Below, one piece after another: positions 49,820 to 59,128 of a stretch of 64,000 nucleotides of DNA. Position 1 is the stretch's first letter. The number at the start of each line of letters is the position of its first letter. Where the stretch lies: the NCBI RefSeq assembly GCF_017901175.1, contig NZ_CP072793.1:434001-498000 (forward strand). Reading direction: 5' to 3'. The notes beneath the pieces are model-generated. The model did no database searches and had not been told where the DNA came from. It saw nothing but the letters and a program-made list of their open reading frames with translations. The DNA is from Thiothrix unzii. Its GTDB lineage: Bacteria > Pseudomonadota > Gammaproteobacteria > Thiotrichales > Thiotrichaceae. The position numbers and the translations under genes are program-made.

Positions 49820-52276
49820 GGTGGCTTCGGCAATCGCGTGTGGCTGGACGTTAACGCCAATGGTGTTCAGGATGAAAGTGAACCTTCAGTACGTGATGTG
49901 ACGCTGGTATTGCTGGATAACGCGGGTAATCCGGTGATGCGTCCGGCGGTTGATCAAGAACCACCAATGCCTTACCGCGTAGTGAGCGACGTGAACGGTT
50001 TGTACCAGTTCACAGGCTTGTTACCGGGTAAGTATCAGGTGCAACTGGAAGACATGACGGGCTTTGTGTTTACCCAAACCGATGCTGGTGCAGACGATGC
50101 GAAGGATAGCGATACCAATGCTAACGGCCGCATGACTGCATTAGTAACCTCGGATGGCTTTAACGACACAGTAGACGCAGGGGTATTGCCTGCCAGTGTG
50201 ACCGGGCGCGTGTGGCTTGACCACAGTGCCAGCAACGGCACGGATGATGGCCTGTACGATGAGCCGGGCGCGGTGGGGATTACGGTTAACTTGCTGGATA
50301 AAAACGGCACTATCGTAGACACAACCACGACAGGCGCGGATGGCATTTACCACTTCACTGGCGTATTGCCGGGTGAATACCGTGTCGCGTTCGTGATGCC
50401 GGAAACCCTGAAGCTGGTGGAGAAAGGTGTGGGTGAAGACTTGGCGGTGGATTCTGACGCTGATCCTGAAACCGGGTTGACTGATGCGTTTACCGTGACT
50501 TCGACCAATACCATTACTAATCTGGATGCCGGTGTTGTTGCCGGGGCATTGGGTGATCGGGTCTGGACTGACCTCAATGAAAATGGAATGCAGGACGAGG
50601 GCGAGCCGGGTGTTGCTGGCATTACCGTGAAGCTGATTAATGCCAAAGGTAAAACGATGGATACTCAGGTAACGGATGCCAGCGGTTTCTACGCTTTCCG
50701 TGACGTGGCTCCGGCGACTTACAGCGTGCAATTCGTGGTTGGTGCATTGAAACTGACTGCTGCCCAGCAAGGTGAAGACCGTGCAACCGATTCCAACGCT
50801 GATCCGGCAACGGGGATAGCAACGGTAACGGTGGGTTCCGGTACGTCAGGTGATCAAACTATCGACGCGGGTATTTTGCCTGCCAAGATCGGCGATTACG
50901 TGTGGCTGGATAGCAATCGCAACGGCATTCAGGACGAGGGTGAAACACCACTGGCTAACGTCAGCGTTACCCTGCTGAATGAAGACGGCGGTTTTGTGGC
51001 AGCGACGACCACTGATGCCCAAGGCAAATACCAGTTTGCCGTGCCAGAAGGTAAATACAGCATTCAAGTGGTGTCGCTGGACAGCAGCTTTACCCCGGCA
51101 AAACAGGGTGAAGATCGCGCTCTCGACTCCGATGTGGATGCTTCCGGTACAAGTCCGCTGCAAGCTTACCTGTCTGGTTCGCTGAATGACGCGGTGGATG
51201 TGGGCATTACCCCAGCGGTAATCAGCGGTAAAGTGCTGAATGACCTGTGGGCAAATGGCACGATTGAGCCGGAAGATGGCGGCCTTGGTGGGGTAACGAT
51301 TACCGTGACAGGCACGGATAGCTTCGGTAATCCGGTAACGATGACCACGACTACGGGTGAAGATGGCAGTTATCAATTGCTGGTTCCACCGGGTACTTAC
51401 ACCGTGAGCGTTACCCATAAGCCCGGTTTTGTGGCAACAGGCAGCACCCCAGCAACCACTGACGGTAGTGTGGTAATTGACCACGAACACCTGACGGTCG
51501 TAGTGAAAAGTGGCTCGGATGCGAAAGATGCTAGCTTCTTGGCTTACGATCCGTCCACTTGGGTGGCTCCAGCCGGTAAGGTCATTGACGACCACAACCA
51601 CGATACCCAAGCAGGTGTCACTGAACGTGGTTTGGTGGGTGTGAGTGTGGCCTTGTACACCGACCCGAATGGTGATAGTGATCCGGCGGATGGTCGTTTG
51701 CTGGAAACCGTGCTGACGGATGTCAGCGGTACGTTTACCTTTGCGAAAGTACCGCCCGGTCGTTACCTGCTGGTGGAAACTGATCCGGCAAATTATGAGT
51801 CTACCGCTGACAGCGCGGACAAGAATGACAACCGGATTCCGTTTACCTTGGTGGCAAGTGAAGCACCGCAAGGGTTGATGTTCCTCGATGCTGAACCGAA
51901 AGGTAGCCTGACAGGGTATGTCCGTCCTGATCCTGAGCGTAAGGGTGATTTGACCCAAGCCAGTGGCGGTATCGCTGGTGTCACGCTGGAGTTGTTCACC
52001 GATCCTGATGGTAATGGCGACCCGTCTGATGGTGTGCGGATTGCAACGGTGGTAACGGATGCAGACGGGCGTTATGCCTTTGATGAAGTCATTACCGGTC
52101 ATTACGTCATCGTCGAGAAGGATAAACCGGCGCACATTTCCACGGCTGATCGTTCAGAAGGCAACGATAACCGCATTCCGGTGCTGGTATCGGTGGCAGA
52201 CGGTAAAAACACCTGCACCTTGCCGGATGGTAATGTGGGTTGTACCGGGCTGGACTTTCTTGATAGCGCACTGAAA
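49820..52276 (+). repeat. Super-repeat 5 (seven domains, about 2457 bp)
   Basis: Begins GGFGNRVWLDVNANG. Seven domains; the second type of the full unit (NLGDTLW) is missing and the sixth is degenerate (begins GKVIDDHNHD). The end is set at the last DFLDS segment. Confidence 0.72.
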
Positions 52277-53321
52277 AGCGAGATCAAATTGCTGAAAACC
52301 GCTTACCAAGGCCACGACGCAGGTGCGAAATGTGGTACGGATGCGGCAACCAGCGAGTTGAGCATCGTTGACATCGACAAGGACAAGCAGGAAAACGTGA
52401 CTTACTGCTTCGAGATTACCAATCCGGGTGAAACTGGCTTGGCACAAATCGCACTGGTCGATAACACGCTGAATCTGACTGCTGCACAGCTTAAGCCGCT
52501 GGGTACTGTACCGACTTCGTTAGTACCGCTGAGTAAGGATGCAAATGCGCGGATTCGTTACTACTACGAACACCGTATTACCACCAGCTTGGTGAATACC
52601 GCGACAGTCACCGCGAAACCGGTGTTGGAAGACGGTACGGTGTTTGATGCGGAGCTGAATGCACAAGATGAAAGCACGGCGAAACTGCACTTCATCTTTG
52701 ATCCGCCGAGTGCTTACAAAACCGTTACCGCTACCGGCGATTACGTGATGTTGTGGCAAATGGTGTGGATCAATAGCAGCAGCGACAGCGTAGCTAAGGT
52801 CAAGGTCTACGACGGTGTACCGGAAGGTACGCACTACGCGGCAATGTCTGCGGGTGAGTTTGTCAGTGCGGACGGTGTTTACTGTGAAGCGCGTGGCACA
52901 TCCGTTACTGAAACGTGTAAGTACGAAGCTCCAAGTGCCGATTACCCACGTGGTCGGGTGATTTGGATCGGTACGATTGGCGCGGATGTGGGTAATGTCA
53001 CCGAGGCTACGGCGGCGAACGAAGTGGTCATCCGCTTCTACAGTATGCTCGACAAAGCAGGTGAACAGCAGACCATTTCCAACCAAGCGCATTCAAGCTG
53101 GGATTTGGACGGCGACGGTAAACCGGAGTACGACGACATCACTACCGACAATGGCGGTACGGATGATCCGAACGATACTACCGACATCTCGCTGGGTTCT
53201 GCGGCGCAAATCCCGACTTTGGGTGAGTGGAGCTTGCTATTCCTGAGTTTGCTGATGGTGTGGGTGGCCTTTGGCTACCAACGCCGGGGGCGCAAAGGCT
53301 AAGTAAGTGTAACTGGCAATG

Positions 53322-53345
53322 AAGGCTCCTTCGGGAGCCTTTTTT
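53322..53345 (+). terminator. Terminator behind the giant gene
   Basis: Perfect 8-bp stem AAGGCTCC / GGAGCCTT with TTCG tetraloop and a T run, 19 bp after the stop. Confidence 0.92.
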
Positions 53346-53363
53346 AATGGAGAGAAGATGCAA

Positions 53364-55109
53364 TTAACGTTTAAAACGCGCAGTTACCGGATAAGGGAAC
53401 ACATCTTCGTACTGACCTGCGCGGATGCGTGTTTGTTTGTCCTGCCAATATTTAGCACTTAATAAATCCTTGTGGTGCTTCAAAAATGTCTTACGAATCC
53501 GTGGGTTTGCCAGCAAGAATGTGCCGAACTCTTCCGGGAATACATCGTTGGGTTCGATGGAATACCAAGGTTCTGAGCGGAATTCGTCTTCAGGGAAACG
53601 TGGCGGTGGAATCTTGCGGAAATTGCATTCCGTCATATAGCTAATTTCATCGTAGTCGTAAAACACCACGCGCCCTAACTGCGTTACCCCAAAGTTTTTG
53701 TAAAGGAAATCACCGGGGAAAATATTCGTGCCAGCCAATTGTTTAATCGCCATGCCGTAATCTTCGATGACTTTTTCTAATTGCTCATCATTAGCGGTTT
53801 CAATAAACATATTCAGCGGAATCATGCGCCGTTCAAGGTAAATATGGCGGAACACCACATTACCGTCTTCGTAACTCATGCTGCTGGCACAGGTATCTTG
53901 CAGCTCTTGCAATAATTCCGGGGAGAACCGTGCTGTCGGCAACGCCACCATTGAGTATTCCAGCATATCCGCCATGCGTCCTACGCGGTCATGGCGTTTA
54001 ACCAGTTGATACTTTTCCTCAACCACTTTACGGGTAAATTCCTTTTGCGGGGCAAATTTATCCTTAATAATTTTAAACACATACGGGTAAGAGGGCAGGG
54101 TGAATACCATCATCACCATGCCGCGAATACCGGGTGCAACCACGAATTGATCCGTGGAATGTTTTAAATGGTGCAAAAAATCGCGGTAAAATGTGGACTT
54201 GCCTTGTTTGTGCAACCCCAGCGCGGAATACAGCTCCGAGGTATTACGGCGCGGCAATAAATTTTGCAGGAATGACACCACCGCAGAAGGCACTTGATGC
54301 GGCATCATAAAATACGCCTGTGAATAACTGAACACCACCGACAGGGCTTTTTCCCCCAGCAATAAGGTGTCGATGTATAAACCACCGTTTTCGTTATTCA
54401 AAATAGGCAGGCAAAAAGGAATCTCTTCCCGCCCATTGATCATGCGCCCCACAATATAAGCCGCCTTATTACGGAAAAACGGGCTGCGAATCACCGCTAA
54501 TTGGAAATTGAGCTGCGCTTTACGGTTCGCTTTATTGCGATAGTGCCGCACAATGGTTTTGTAAATATTGCGTAAATCACGCCCCAAATCTTCAAAGGGC
54601 AGCGCAAAGCCCGCATTCTCCAAAATCTGCGCAATGCTTTCCCGCAACCCGATGACACCGGGGTAATAGGCGATGTAGCTGGCTTCTTCGGAGTCAATGT
54701 ATTCCGTCGAAATTGAGCTACGCAGGAAAATGAAATGGTTGGTGTAATACTGGCGCGGAAATTGGCGGCAAAAGACCGAGTTATAAAACGTTTCTGCCAA
54801 TTCCGGTTGTTGGTGATCCAATAACATACGGATGTAGCAATGCTTTACTTCCTGCCACAGCTTTAGATCAAGGGTTTTGACCTCGTACAAATCACGCACC
54901 ATCGCGACGGTTTCCGCAATGCGGCGGTCGTACAACACAATGCGTTCCCGCGAAGCCAGTTGCACCGCCTGCCAGTCTGCGGCTTCAAAGCGTTTGATGG
55001 CATCCACGGTAATGCGCTGGAAGATTTCAAAGTGGCGGTTAAAACCTTGCAAGATGGTAGTGGCAATGCCACGCGCCAGTTGGTTGCTGTGTAAGGAAAG
55101 CTCTGACAT
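53364..55109 (-). CDS. aceK: AceK, isocitrate dehydrogenase kinase/phosphatase
   Basis: 581 residues, the family's size. Switches isocitrate dehydrogenase off or on and so splits carbon between TCA cycle and glyoxylate shunt. Seen: APGIRGMVMMVFTLPSYPYV with FKIIKDKFAPQK, the kinase nucleotide site, VFYDYDEISYMTECNFRKIP with catalytic and metal-binding acids, and the N-terminal regulatory domain. It is not next to aceA or aceB here, unlike E. coli, and converges on the giant gene's terminator. Confidence 0.96.
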   Translation of the reverse strand: MSELSLHSNQLARGIATTILQGFNRHFEIFQRITVDAIKRFEAADWQAVQLASRERIVLYDRRIAETVAMVRDLYEVKTLDLKLWQEVKHCYIRMLLDHQQPELAETFYNSVFCRQFPRQYYTNHFIFLRSSISTEYIDSEEASYIAYYPGVIGLRESIAQILENAGFALPFEDLGRDLRNIYKTIVRHYRNKANRKAQLNFQLAVIRSPFFRNKAAYIVGRMINGREEIPFCLPILNNENGGLYIDTLLLGEKALSVVFSYSQAYFMMPHQVPSAVVSFLQNLLPRRNTSELYSALGLHKQGKSTFYRDFLHHLKHSTDQFVVAPGIRGMVMMVFTLPSYPYVFKIIKDKFAPQKEFTRKVVEEKYQLVKRHDRVGRMADMLEYSMVALPTARFSPELLQELQDTCASSMSYEDGNVVFRHIYLERRMIPLNMFIETANDEQLEKVIEDYGMAIKQLAGTNIFPGDFLYKNFGVTQLGRVVFYDYDEISYMTECNFRKIPPPRFPEDEFRSEPWYSIEPNDVFPEEFGTFLLANPRIRKTFLKHHKDLLSAKYWQDKQTRIRAGQYEDVFPYPVTARFKR

Positions 55110-55444
55110 GGCTGCACAAACCTTAGTAAAACGCTAAAGGATGCGCTTGATACTACAAGATATGGTTGTGCATCGCAACAAATGAGCGTTTGTCCCATCA
55201 GTAACGGCACTAAAAAGTTACAAAATTATTATTTTTGAAACAAATAAGTTTCTTTTGTGCGAAAGTTAAATATAAATGTTGCGGATGTGTAAGTGCAACT
55301 AACTAATTTAAAACAATAAACCGCGCATCGTAAACAAGTGAATTAAGGATGGGCGGTGTTGTGTGCCGGATAAAATAAATGTTATTTTTTGTCTACGGAA
55401 ATAAAGCCGGAATAGCAAAATTTAATAACAACTGGGTTACAACT
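55110..55444. other. 335-bp AT-rich intergenic region
   Basis: Divergent region between aceK and the small secreted protein gene. It must hold both promoters. I see no gene, no recognisable riboswitch, and only a weak hairpin (GAAAC at 55237-55241 with GTTTC at 55248-55252). Base composition is clearly richer in A and T than the flanking genes. Confidence 0.6.
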
Positions 55445-55930
55445 ATGAATATCAAAACCAAATTCGCAAGCCTTCTGATCGCTGGTACATTGGCAATTTC
55501 TGCCGCTGCTGCTTTTGCTGCTGACAAAGGCCCGCTGCAAATCGCCATGAATGCCTACGCCATCTCCACCGATGCGCAAGGCAATGAAGTGGCTACTGCC
55601 ACTAAAGAAGTTGATCGTAAGTCCACTGTTGAATTCCGTGCTGTTTACAAAAACAACAGTGCTGATGAGCTGTCCAATGTGATGGTGGTCGGGCCGATTC
55701 CTAAAACCACCGAATACCAAGCTGACACTGCCCACGCCCCGGTAGACGCAGCGTTTGAAGTGAGCATTGACGGCGGCAAAACCTTTGAAGGTGAGCCAGT
55801 CAAGCGCATGGTGGAAAACGTTGAAACGATTATCCCCGCTTCCCAATACACCCACGTGCGCTGGATGCCAACAGAAGGCATTCCGGGCAATGCGGAGCAA
55901 GTGTACAGCTACCGCGTTAAGGTGAAATAA
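55445..55930 (+). CDS. Small secreted DUF11-like protein
   Basis: 161 residues from the ATG at 55445; the frame is open from 55379 but only this start gives a clean signal peptide (MNIKTKFASLLIAGTLAISA, cleavage near AFA, residue 25). The mature part is a single beta-sandwich of DUF11 type: VEFRAVYKNNSADELSNVMV, then VGPIPKTTEYQADT and the end VRWMPTEGIPGNAEQVYSYR. No lipid or membrane anchor. It heads the group of secreted genes that continues with two lectin-domain proteins. Confidence 0.8.
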   Translation: MNIKTKFASLLIAGTLAISAAAAFAADKGPLQIAMNAYAISTDAQGNEVATATKEVDRKSTVEFRAVYKNNSADELSNVMVVGPIPKTTEYQADTAHAPVDAAFEVSIDGGKTFEGEPVKRMVENVETIIPASQYTHVRWMPTEGIPGNAEQVYSYRVKVK

Positions 55931-55998
55931 GTTCCCCGTAGGGGCGTATCGAATACGCCTTTTCTCCTAATCATAAAAAACCAATGAGAGTCAAAACC

Positions 55999-57360
55999 AT
56001 GTTTAAAATGAAACCCATCGCGAGTTCCATCGCACTGTCGCTGATGACAGGCATTGCTGTTGCTGCTGCTCCCGGTGGCGCAATCCTGCAAAACAAAGTC
56101 ATTGCCACCTACAGCGACATTGGCGGCAAAACTTACACTGCTGAATCCAACATTGTTGAAATCAGTATCCGCGAAGTGCGCACTGCAACCTTGACCATCA
56201 CGTCCGGTGCAGAGCAACAAGTGGCGATGATCCCATCCAGCAAGGTCTACAGCGTCCACACCTTAACCAACAACGGTAACGTTTCTGAAACCTACACACT
56301 GGCGGCGGCTAACGTCACAGGCAGCGATGACAGCCTTGATGCAGCCACGCTGAAAGTTTACCTTGATGCCAACGGCAATGGTGTGCTGGATTCTGGCGAA
56401 ACAACACCCATCACGTCTACCACCTTGGCGGCGGGCGCATCGGCTAAGTTGATTGTGGAAAGCGTGTTGCCTGCGGCTGTCGCGCTCAGTGACAAATTAA
56501 ACGTAACCTTGGACGCTACGGATTCCAAAGGTACTGCGGCTGCCAGCACCAATACGGTCAAGATCACGTTCAAAAATAGCAATGTCAGCTATACCCCGGT
56601 CATTTGGGAACAAGCGGCGGGCGGCAACTGCCATGCTTACGCAGGGGTCAATAAAGCACTGTCGTATTTGCCAGCAAAGGCTGATGCAGAAGCGTCGATG
56701 TTCAATGGTAAAATGGGGCATTTGGCAACCATTACCAGTGCAGCAGAGAATACTTTTGTCAAAAATGCCGTCAATAGTAACAACAATAACTACTGGATTG
56801 GTGCAAAACGTACAGGTGGTGCTACCTCGCCATTTGCATGGGTAACGGGTGAGGCATTCTCTTATACCAACTGGATGTCAGGACAACCTGACAATGCAGG
56901 GGAAGATGCACTTGCTTGGCGGTATGACGGCGTATGGCACGACGTAACGAGCAGCGCATCAGCATTTTACGTCATCGAGTTTGATATTGACTGCCCACTG
57001 CCAGCGGTAGCGGTTGAACTAGAAGGTGCAAAAGACATCGCCTGTGATGGCACGGCAGATACGGCTTTTGGTACAGCGAAGTTGGAAGATATGTATTCCG
57101 GTGAGTGTGCAATCCTGCGTAGCCGCGCTACTAACAACGGCAAATCGCTCGCTAAGAATGTGCTGCTGAACTACACCGTGCCGACTTACGCTAGCTATCT
57201 CACCGGCTCAATCAAGTTTGATGGCACAGATCAAACCGATGCAGTAGACGAGGATGCAGGCAAATATGATGCATCTACCAAGCGTGTGTCTGTGTTGGCG
57301 GGTGATTTGGCAGTGGATGCAACTAGCCCATATGCGCAGTTCAGTGTGAAGATCGACTAA
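55999..57360 (+). CDS. Secreted protein with C-type-lectin-like domain, copy 1
   Basis: 453 residues from ATG 55999; 55984 is a possible earlier start, but the paralog begins MFKLKP and both have GAGAG upstream. Signal peptide to about residue 23. Residues 28-195 are a DUF11-like region with a calcium-loop pattern YLDANGNGVLDSGE. Residues 200-332 form a C-type-lectin-like domain: WEQAAGGNCHAY, WIGAKR, YTNWMSGQPDNAGED, and WHDVTSSAS, with the QPD motif (296-299) that in animal lectins goes with galactose-type sugars. Residues 335-453 form a second beta-sandwich. Sugar binding is inferred. Confidence 0.82.
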   Translation: MFKMKPIASSIALSLMTGIAVAAAPGGAILQNKVIATYSDIGGKTYTAESNIVEISIREVRTATLTITSGAEQQVAMIPSSKVYSVHTLTNNGNVSETYTLAAANVTGSDDSLDAATLKVYLDANGNGVLDSGETTPITSTTLAAGASAKLIVESVLPAAVALSDKLNVTLDATDSKGTAAASTNTVKITFKNSNVSYTPVIWEQAAGGNCHAYAGVNKALSYLPAKADAEASMFNGKMGHLATITSAAENTFVKNAVNSNNNNYWIGAKRTGGATSPFAWVTGEAFSYTNWMSGQPDNAGEDALAWRYDGVWHDVTSSASAFYVIEFDIDCPLPAVAVELEGAKDIACDGTADTAFGTAKLEDMYSGECAILRSRATNNGKSLAKNVLLNYTVPTYASYLTGSIKFDGTDQTDAVDEDAGKYDASTKRVSVLAGDLAVDATSPYAQFSVKID

Positions 57361-57375
57361 TAAATACCAAGAAAC

Positions 57376-57478
57376 CCCTCACCCCCTAGCCCCCTCTCCC
57401 GCCTAGCGGTAGAGGGGGAACAGGAGAATCCCCCCTTCTTAAGCCCCTCTACCTCTGGGAGAGGGGTTGGGGTGAGGG
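57376..57478. repeat. Palindromic 103-bp intergenic repeat, copy 1
   Basis: Begins CCCTCACCCCCTAGCCCCCT and ends GGGGTTGGGGTGAGGG, so the ends pair and inner arms (CCCTCTCCC with GGGAGAGGGG, CCGC region around AGCGGTAGAGGGGG) can form a long structure. Nearly the same sequence recurs at 58956-59057. Such GC-rich palindromic repeats are common in proteobacteria. Confidence 0.9.
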
Positions 57479-57528
57479 CACGCTTAAAACCACAAACCCA
57501 ACAATATAAAAAATAGAGAGTCATAGAA

Positions 57529-58950
57529 ATGTTCAAATTAAAACCCCTCGCAAGTGCGATTACCTTGTCATTGGTAACAGGCATTGCGGTTGCTGCTGCG
57601 CCCGGTGGCGCAATTCTGCAAAACAAAGTCATTGCTACCTACAGCGACATTGGCGGCAAAACTTACTCTGCCGAATCCAACATCGTTGAAATCAGCATCC
57701 GCGAAGTGCGTAAAGCCACCTTGACCATCACGCAAGGTGCAGAGCAACAAGTGGCGATGATTCCTTCCAGCAAGGTTTACAGCGTCCACACCTTAACCAA
57801 TAACGGTAACGTTTCTGAAACGTTTGCACTGGCAGCGGCCAACCTCACAGACGGTGTTGATACGCTGGATGCTACTGCGGTGAAAATTTACCTTGATGCC
57901 AACGGCAATGGTGTGCTGGATTCTGGCGAAACAACACCTATCACGTCCACCACCTTGGCGGCGGGCGCGTCGGCTAAGTTGATCGTGGAAAGCGTGTTGC
58001 CTGCGGCAATAGCCGTTGATGACGTATTAAAAGTGAGCTTGGATGCCACGGATTCTAAAGGGAATACGGCTTCTAGCACCAGTGCTGATGGGAGTCCTGA
58101 TCTTACCGACAACACTGCCACCATCACTTTCAAAGATACTAACGTTGACTTCACTCCAGTTATTTGGGAGCAAGCAGCAGGTGGTAACTGTCATGCGTAT
58201 GGCGTGGTTAAGAAGAACTTAAGTTGGTGGGATTCACTCGCAGACTCTGACAAATATATCTATAACGGTAAGCGCGGGCGTTTAGTAACCATCGCCAGCG
58301 CACAGGAAAATGCATTTGTCCTGAACGTGGCTAAAGCTCAAAATTCTGGAACATTGTTCATCGGTGGTGGCCGTAAAGTTGGTGGTGGAGCGTTCTTCTG
58401 GGCGAAACCCGGCGTTGCGCAGGCCGCTTGGGATGAGCCATTTGCCTACACTAACTGGAGTACCGCGCAACCGGACAACTCTGCTGGTGCCGAAGCTCAA
58501 ACAGAGATGTATACCGACGGTAGATGGAATGATATTGCCAGCTCAGCTAATAAAGGCTACCTGATTGAATTTGAGATTGACTGCCCACTGCCAAGTGTTG
58601 CGGTAGAGCTGGAAGGTGCGAAAGACGTGGCGTGTGACGGTGAAGCGGATGGTGCTTTCGGCACTGAACGTTTGGCTGAAATGGATTCAGGGCAGTGCGC
58701 GATCTTGCGTACCCGCGCTACGAATGGCGGCAAATCCTTAGCGAAAGGTGTAGATCTGCATTACAGCCTTCCGCAATATGCCTCTTATGTAGCGAATTCA
58801 TTGACATTCGGCGGTGCGGCGAAAACCGATGCAGCGGGTGACGATGAAGGCAAATACGACGCTACCCTGAAGAAAATCATGGTTAATGCGGGTGATTTGG
58901 CAGTCGGTGCAACTAGCCCGAATGCGCAGTTCAGTGTGAAGATCGACTAA
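57529..58950 (+). CDS. Secreted protein with C-type-lectin-like domain, copy 2
   Basis: 473 residues. A tandem paralog of the gene at 55999: the first 160 residues differ at only about 19 positions, including identical signal-peptide end and the YLDANGNGVLDSGE loop. The lectin-like domain (about 210-352) has diverged strongly and carries FIGGGRKVGGGAFFWAK, YTNWSTAQPDNSAG (QPD at 314-316) and RWNDIASSA, with the full WND motif of calcium-binding lectins. The C-terminal sandwich is again similar. It is followed by the same palindromic repeat as copy 1. Confidence 0.82.
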   Translation: MFKLKPLASAITLSLVTGIAVAAAPGGAILQNKVIATYSDIGGKTYSAESNIVEISIREVRKATLTITQGAEQQVAMIPSSKVYSVHTLTNNGNVSETFALAAANLTDGVDTLDATAVKIYLDANGNGVLDSGETTPITSTTLAAGASAKLIVESVLPAAIAVDDVLKVSLDATDSKGNTASSTSADGSPDLTDNTATITFKDTNVDFTPVIWEQAAGGNCHAYGVVKKNLSWWDSLADSDKYIYNGKRGRLVTIASAQENAFVLNVAKAQNSGTLFIGGGRKVGGGAFFWAKPGVAQAAWDEPFAYTNWSTAQPDNSAGAEAQTEMYTDGRWNDIASSANKGYLIEFEIDCPLPSVAVELEGAKDVACDGEADGAFGTERLAEMDSGQCAILRTRATNGGKSLAKGVDLHYSLPQYASYVANSLTFGGAAKTDAAGDDEGKYDATLKKIMVNAGDLAVGATSPNAQFSVKID

Positions 58951-58955
58951 AAAGA

Positions 58956-59057
58956 CCCTCACCCCCTAGCCCCCTCTCCCGCCAAGCGGTAGAGGGGGAA
59001 CAGGAGAACTCCCCTTCTTAAGCCCCTCTACCTCTGGGAGAGGGGTTGGGGTGAGGG
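58956..59057. repeat. Palindromic 102-bp intergenic repeat, copy 2
   Basis: Same element as 57376-57478 with a handful of changes (GCCAAGCGG for GCCTAGCGG, one base shorter in the C run). Both copies lie a few bases behind a lectin-domain gene stop codon, in the same orientation. Confidence 0.9.
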
Positions 59058-59081
59058 TTTATTAATATGGCGGACGATAAC

Positions 59082-59111
59082 TTACATCACTATAATAATT
59101 ACATCATGTAA
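59082..59111 (+). promoter_or_regulatory. Probable promoter-operator of the vapBC pair
   Basis: A consensus -10 TATAAT (59091-59096) is flanked by direct repeats TTACATCA (59082-59089 and 59099-59106); the second is part of the near-palindrome TTACATCATGTAA (59099-59111). This is the arrangement expected if the antitoxin-toxin complex represses its own promoter. Confidence 0.6.
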
Positions 59112-59128
59112 TGTTAGGAGACTACGCC

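Larger units (their letters stand above)
36389..53302 (+). pseudogene. Giant IPTL-CTERM surface protein, main fragment (5637 codons)
   Basis: Open without interruption for 16.9 kb but without its own start or signal peptide; a TTG at 36632 is the first possible start and has no obvious ribosome site. Numbering the restored protein: residues 666-1097 are DUF11-like; 1098 to about 5960 hold about 42 SdrD_B/Cna-B-like domains of roughly 114 residues with the calcium-loop pattern DxNxNGxQDxGE and TTTTDxNGxYxF; about 5961-6250 are DUF11-like again; 6273-6302 are an IPTL-CTERM signal (IPTLGEW, hydrophobic segment, YQRRGRKG). Known: IPTL-CTERM proteins are paired with exosortase H in other genomes. 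Composition is rich in D, G, T, V, A. A terminator follows. Likely an adhesin or surface-layer fibre; function inferred. Confidence 0.92.

Noticed and set aside
38843-52276. CRISPR array or satellite DNA
   Set aside because: The repetition keeps a reading frame, units are 2.7 kb with protein-level conservation and synonymous drift, so it is coding repeat.
36632-53302. A separate, independently started giant gene
   Set aside because: The sequence between the insertion sequence and 36632 is in the same frame, and joining at the target duplication gives a continuous protein; the TTG at 36632 is just the first possible start.
55110-55444. c-di-GMP riboswitch in the leader of the secreted-protein gene
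   Set aside because: Looked for because of the c-di-GMP enzyme in the window; the conserved core of the known classes is not there.
57361-57480. Paired terminators made of the GC-rich repeat
   Set aside because: No T run follows the structure, and the same element recurs as a unit; better described as a palindromic repeat.
55999-58950. Target genes of a diversity-generating retroelement
   Set aside because: C-type-lectin-like domains are classic targets, but no reverse transcriptase and no template repeat were found nearby, and the differences between the two copies are not limited to adenine-derived codons.
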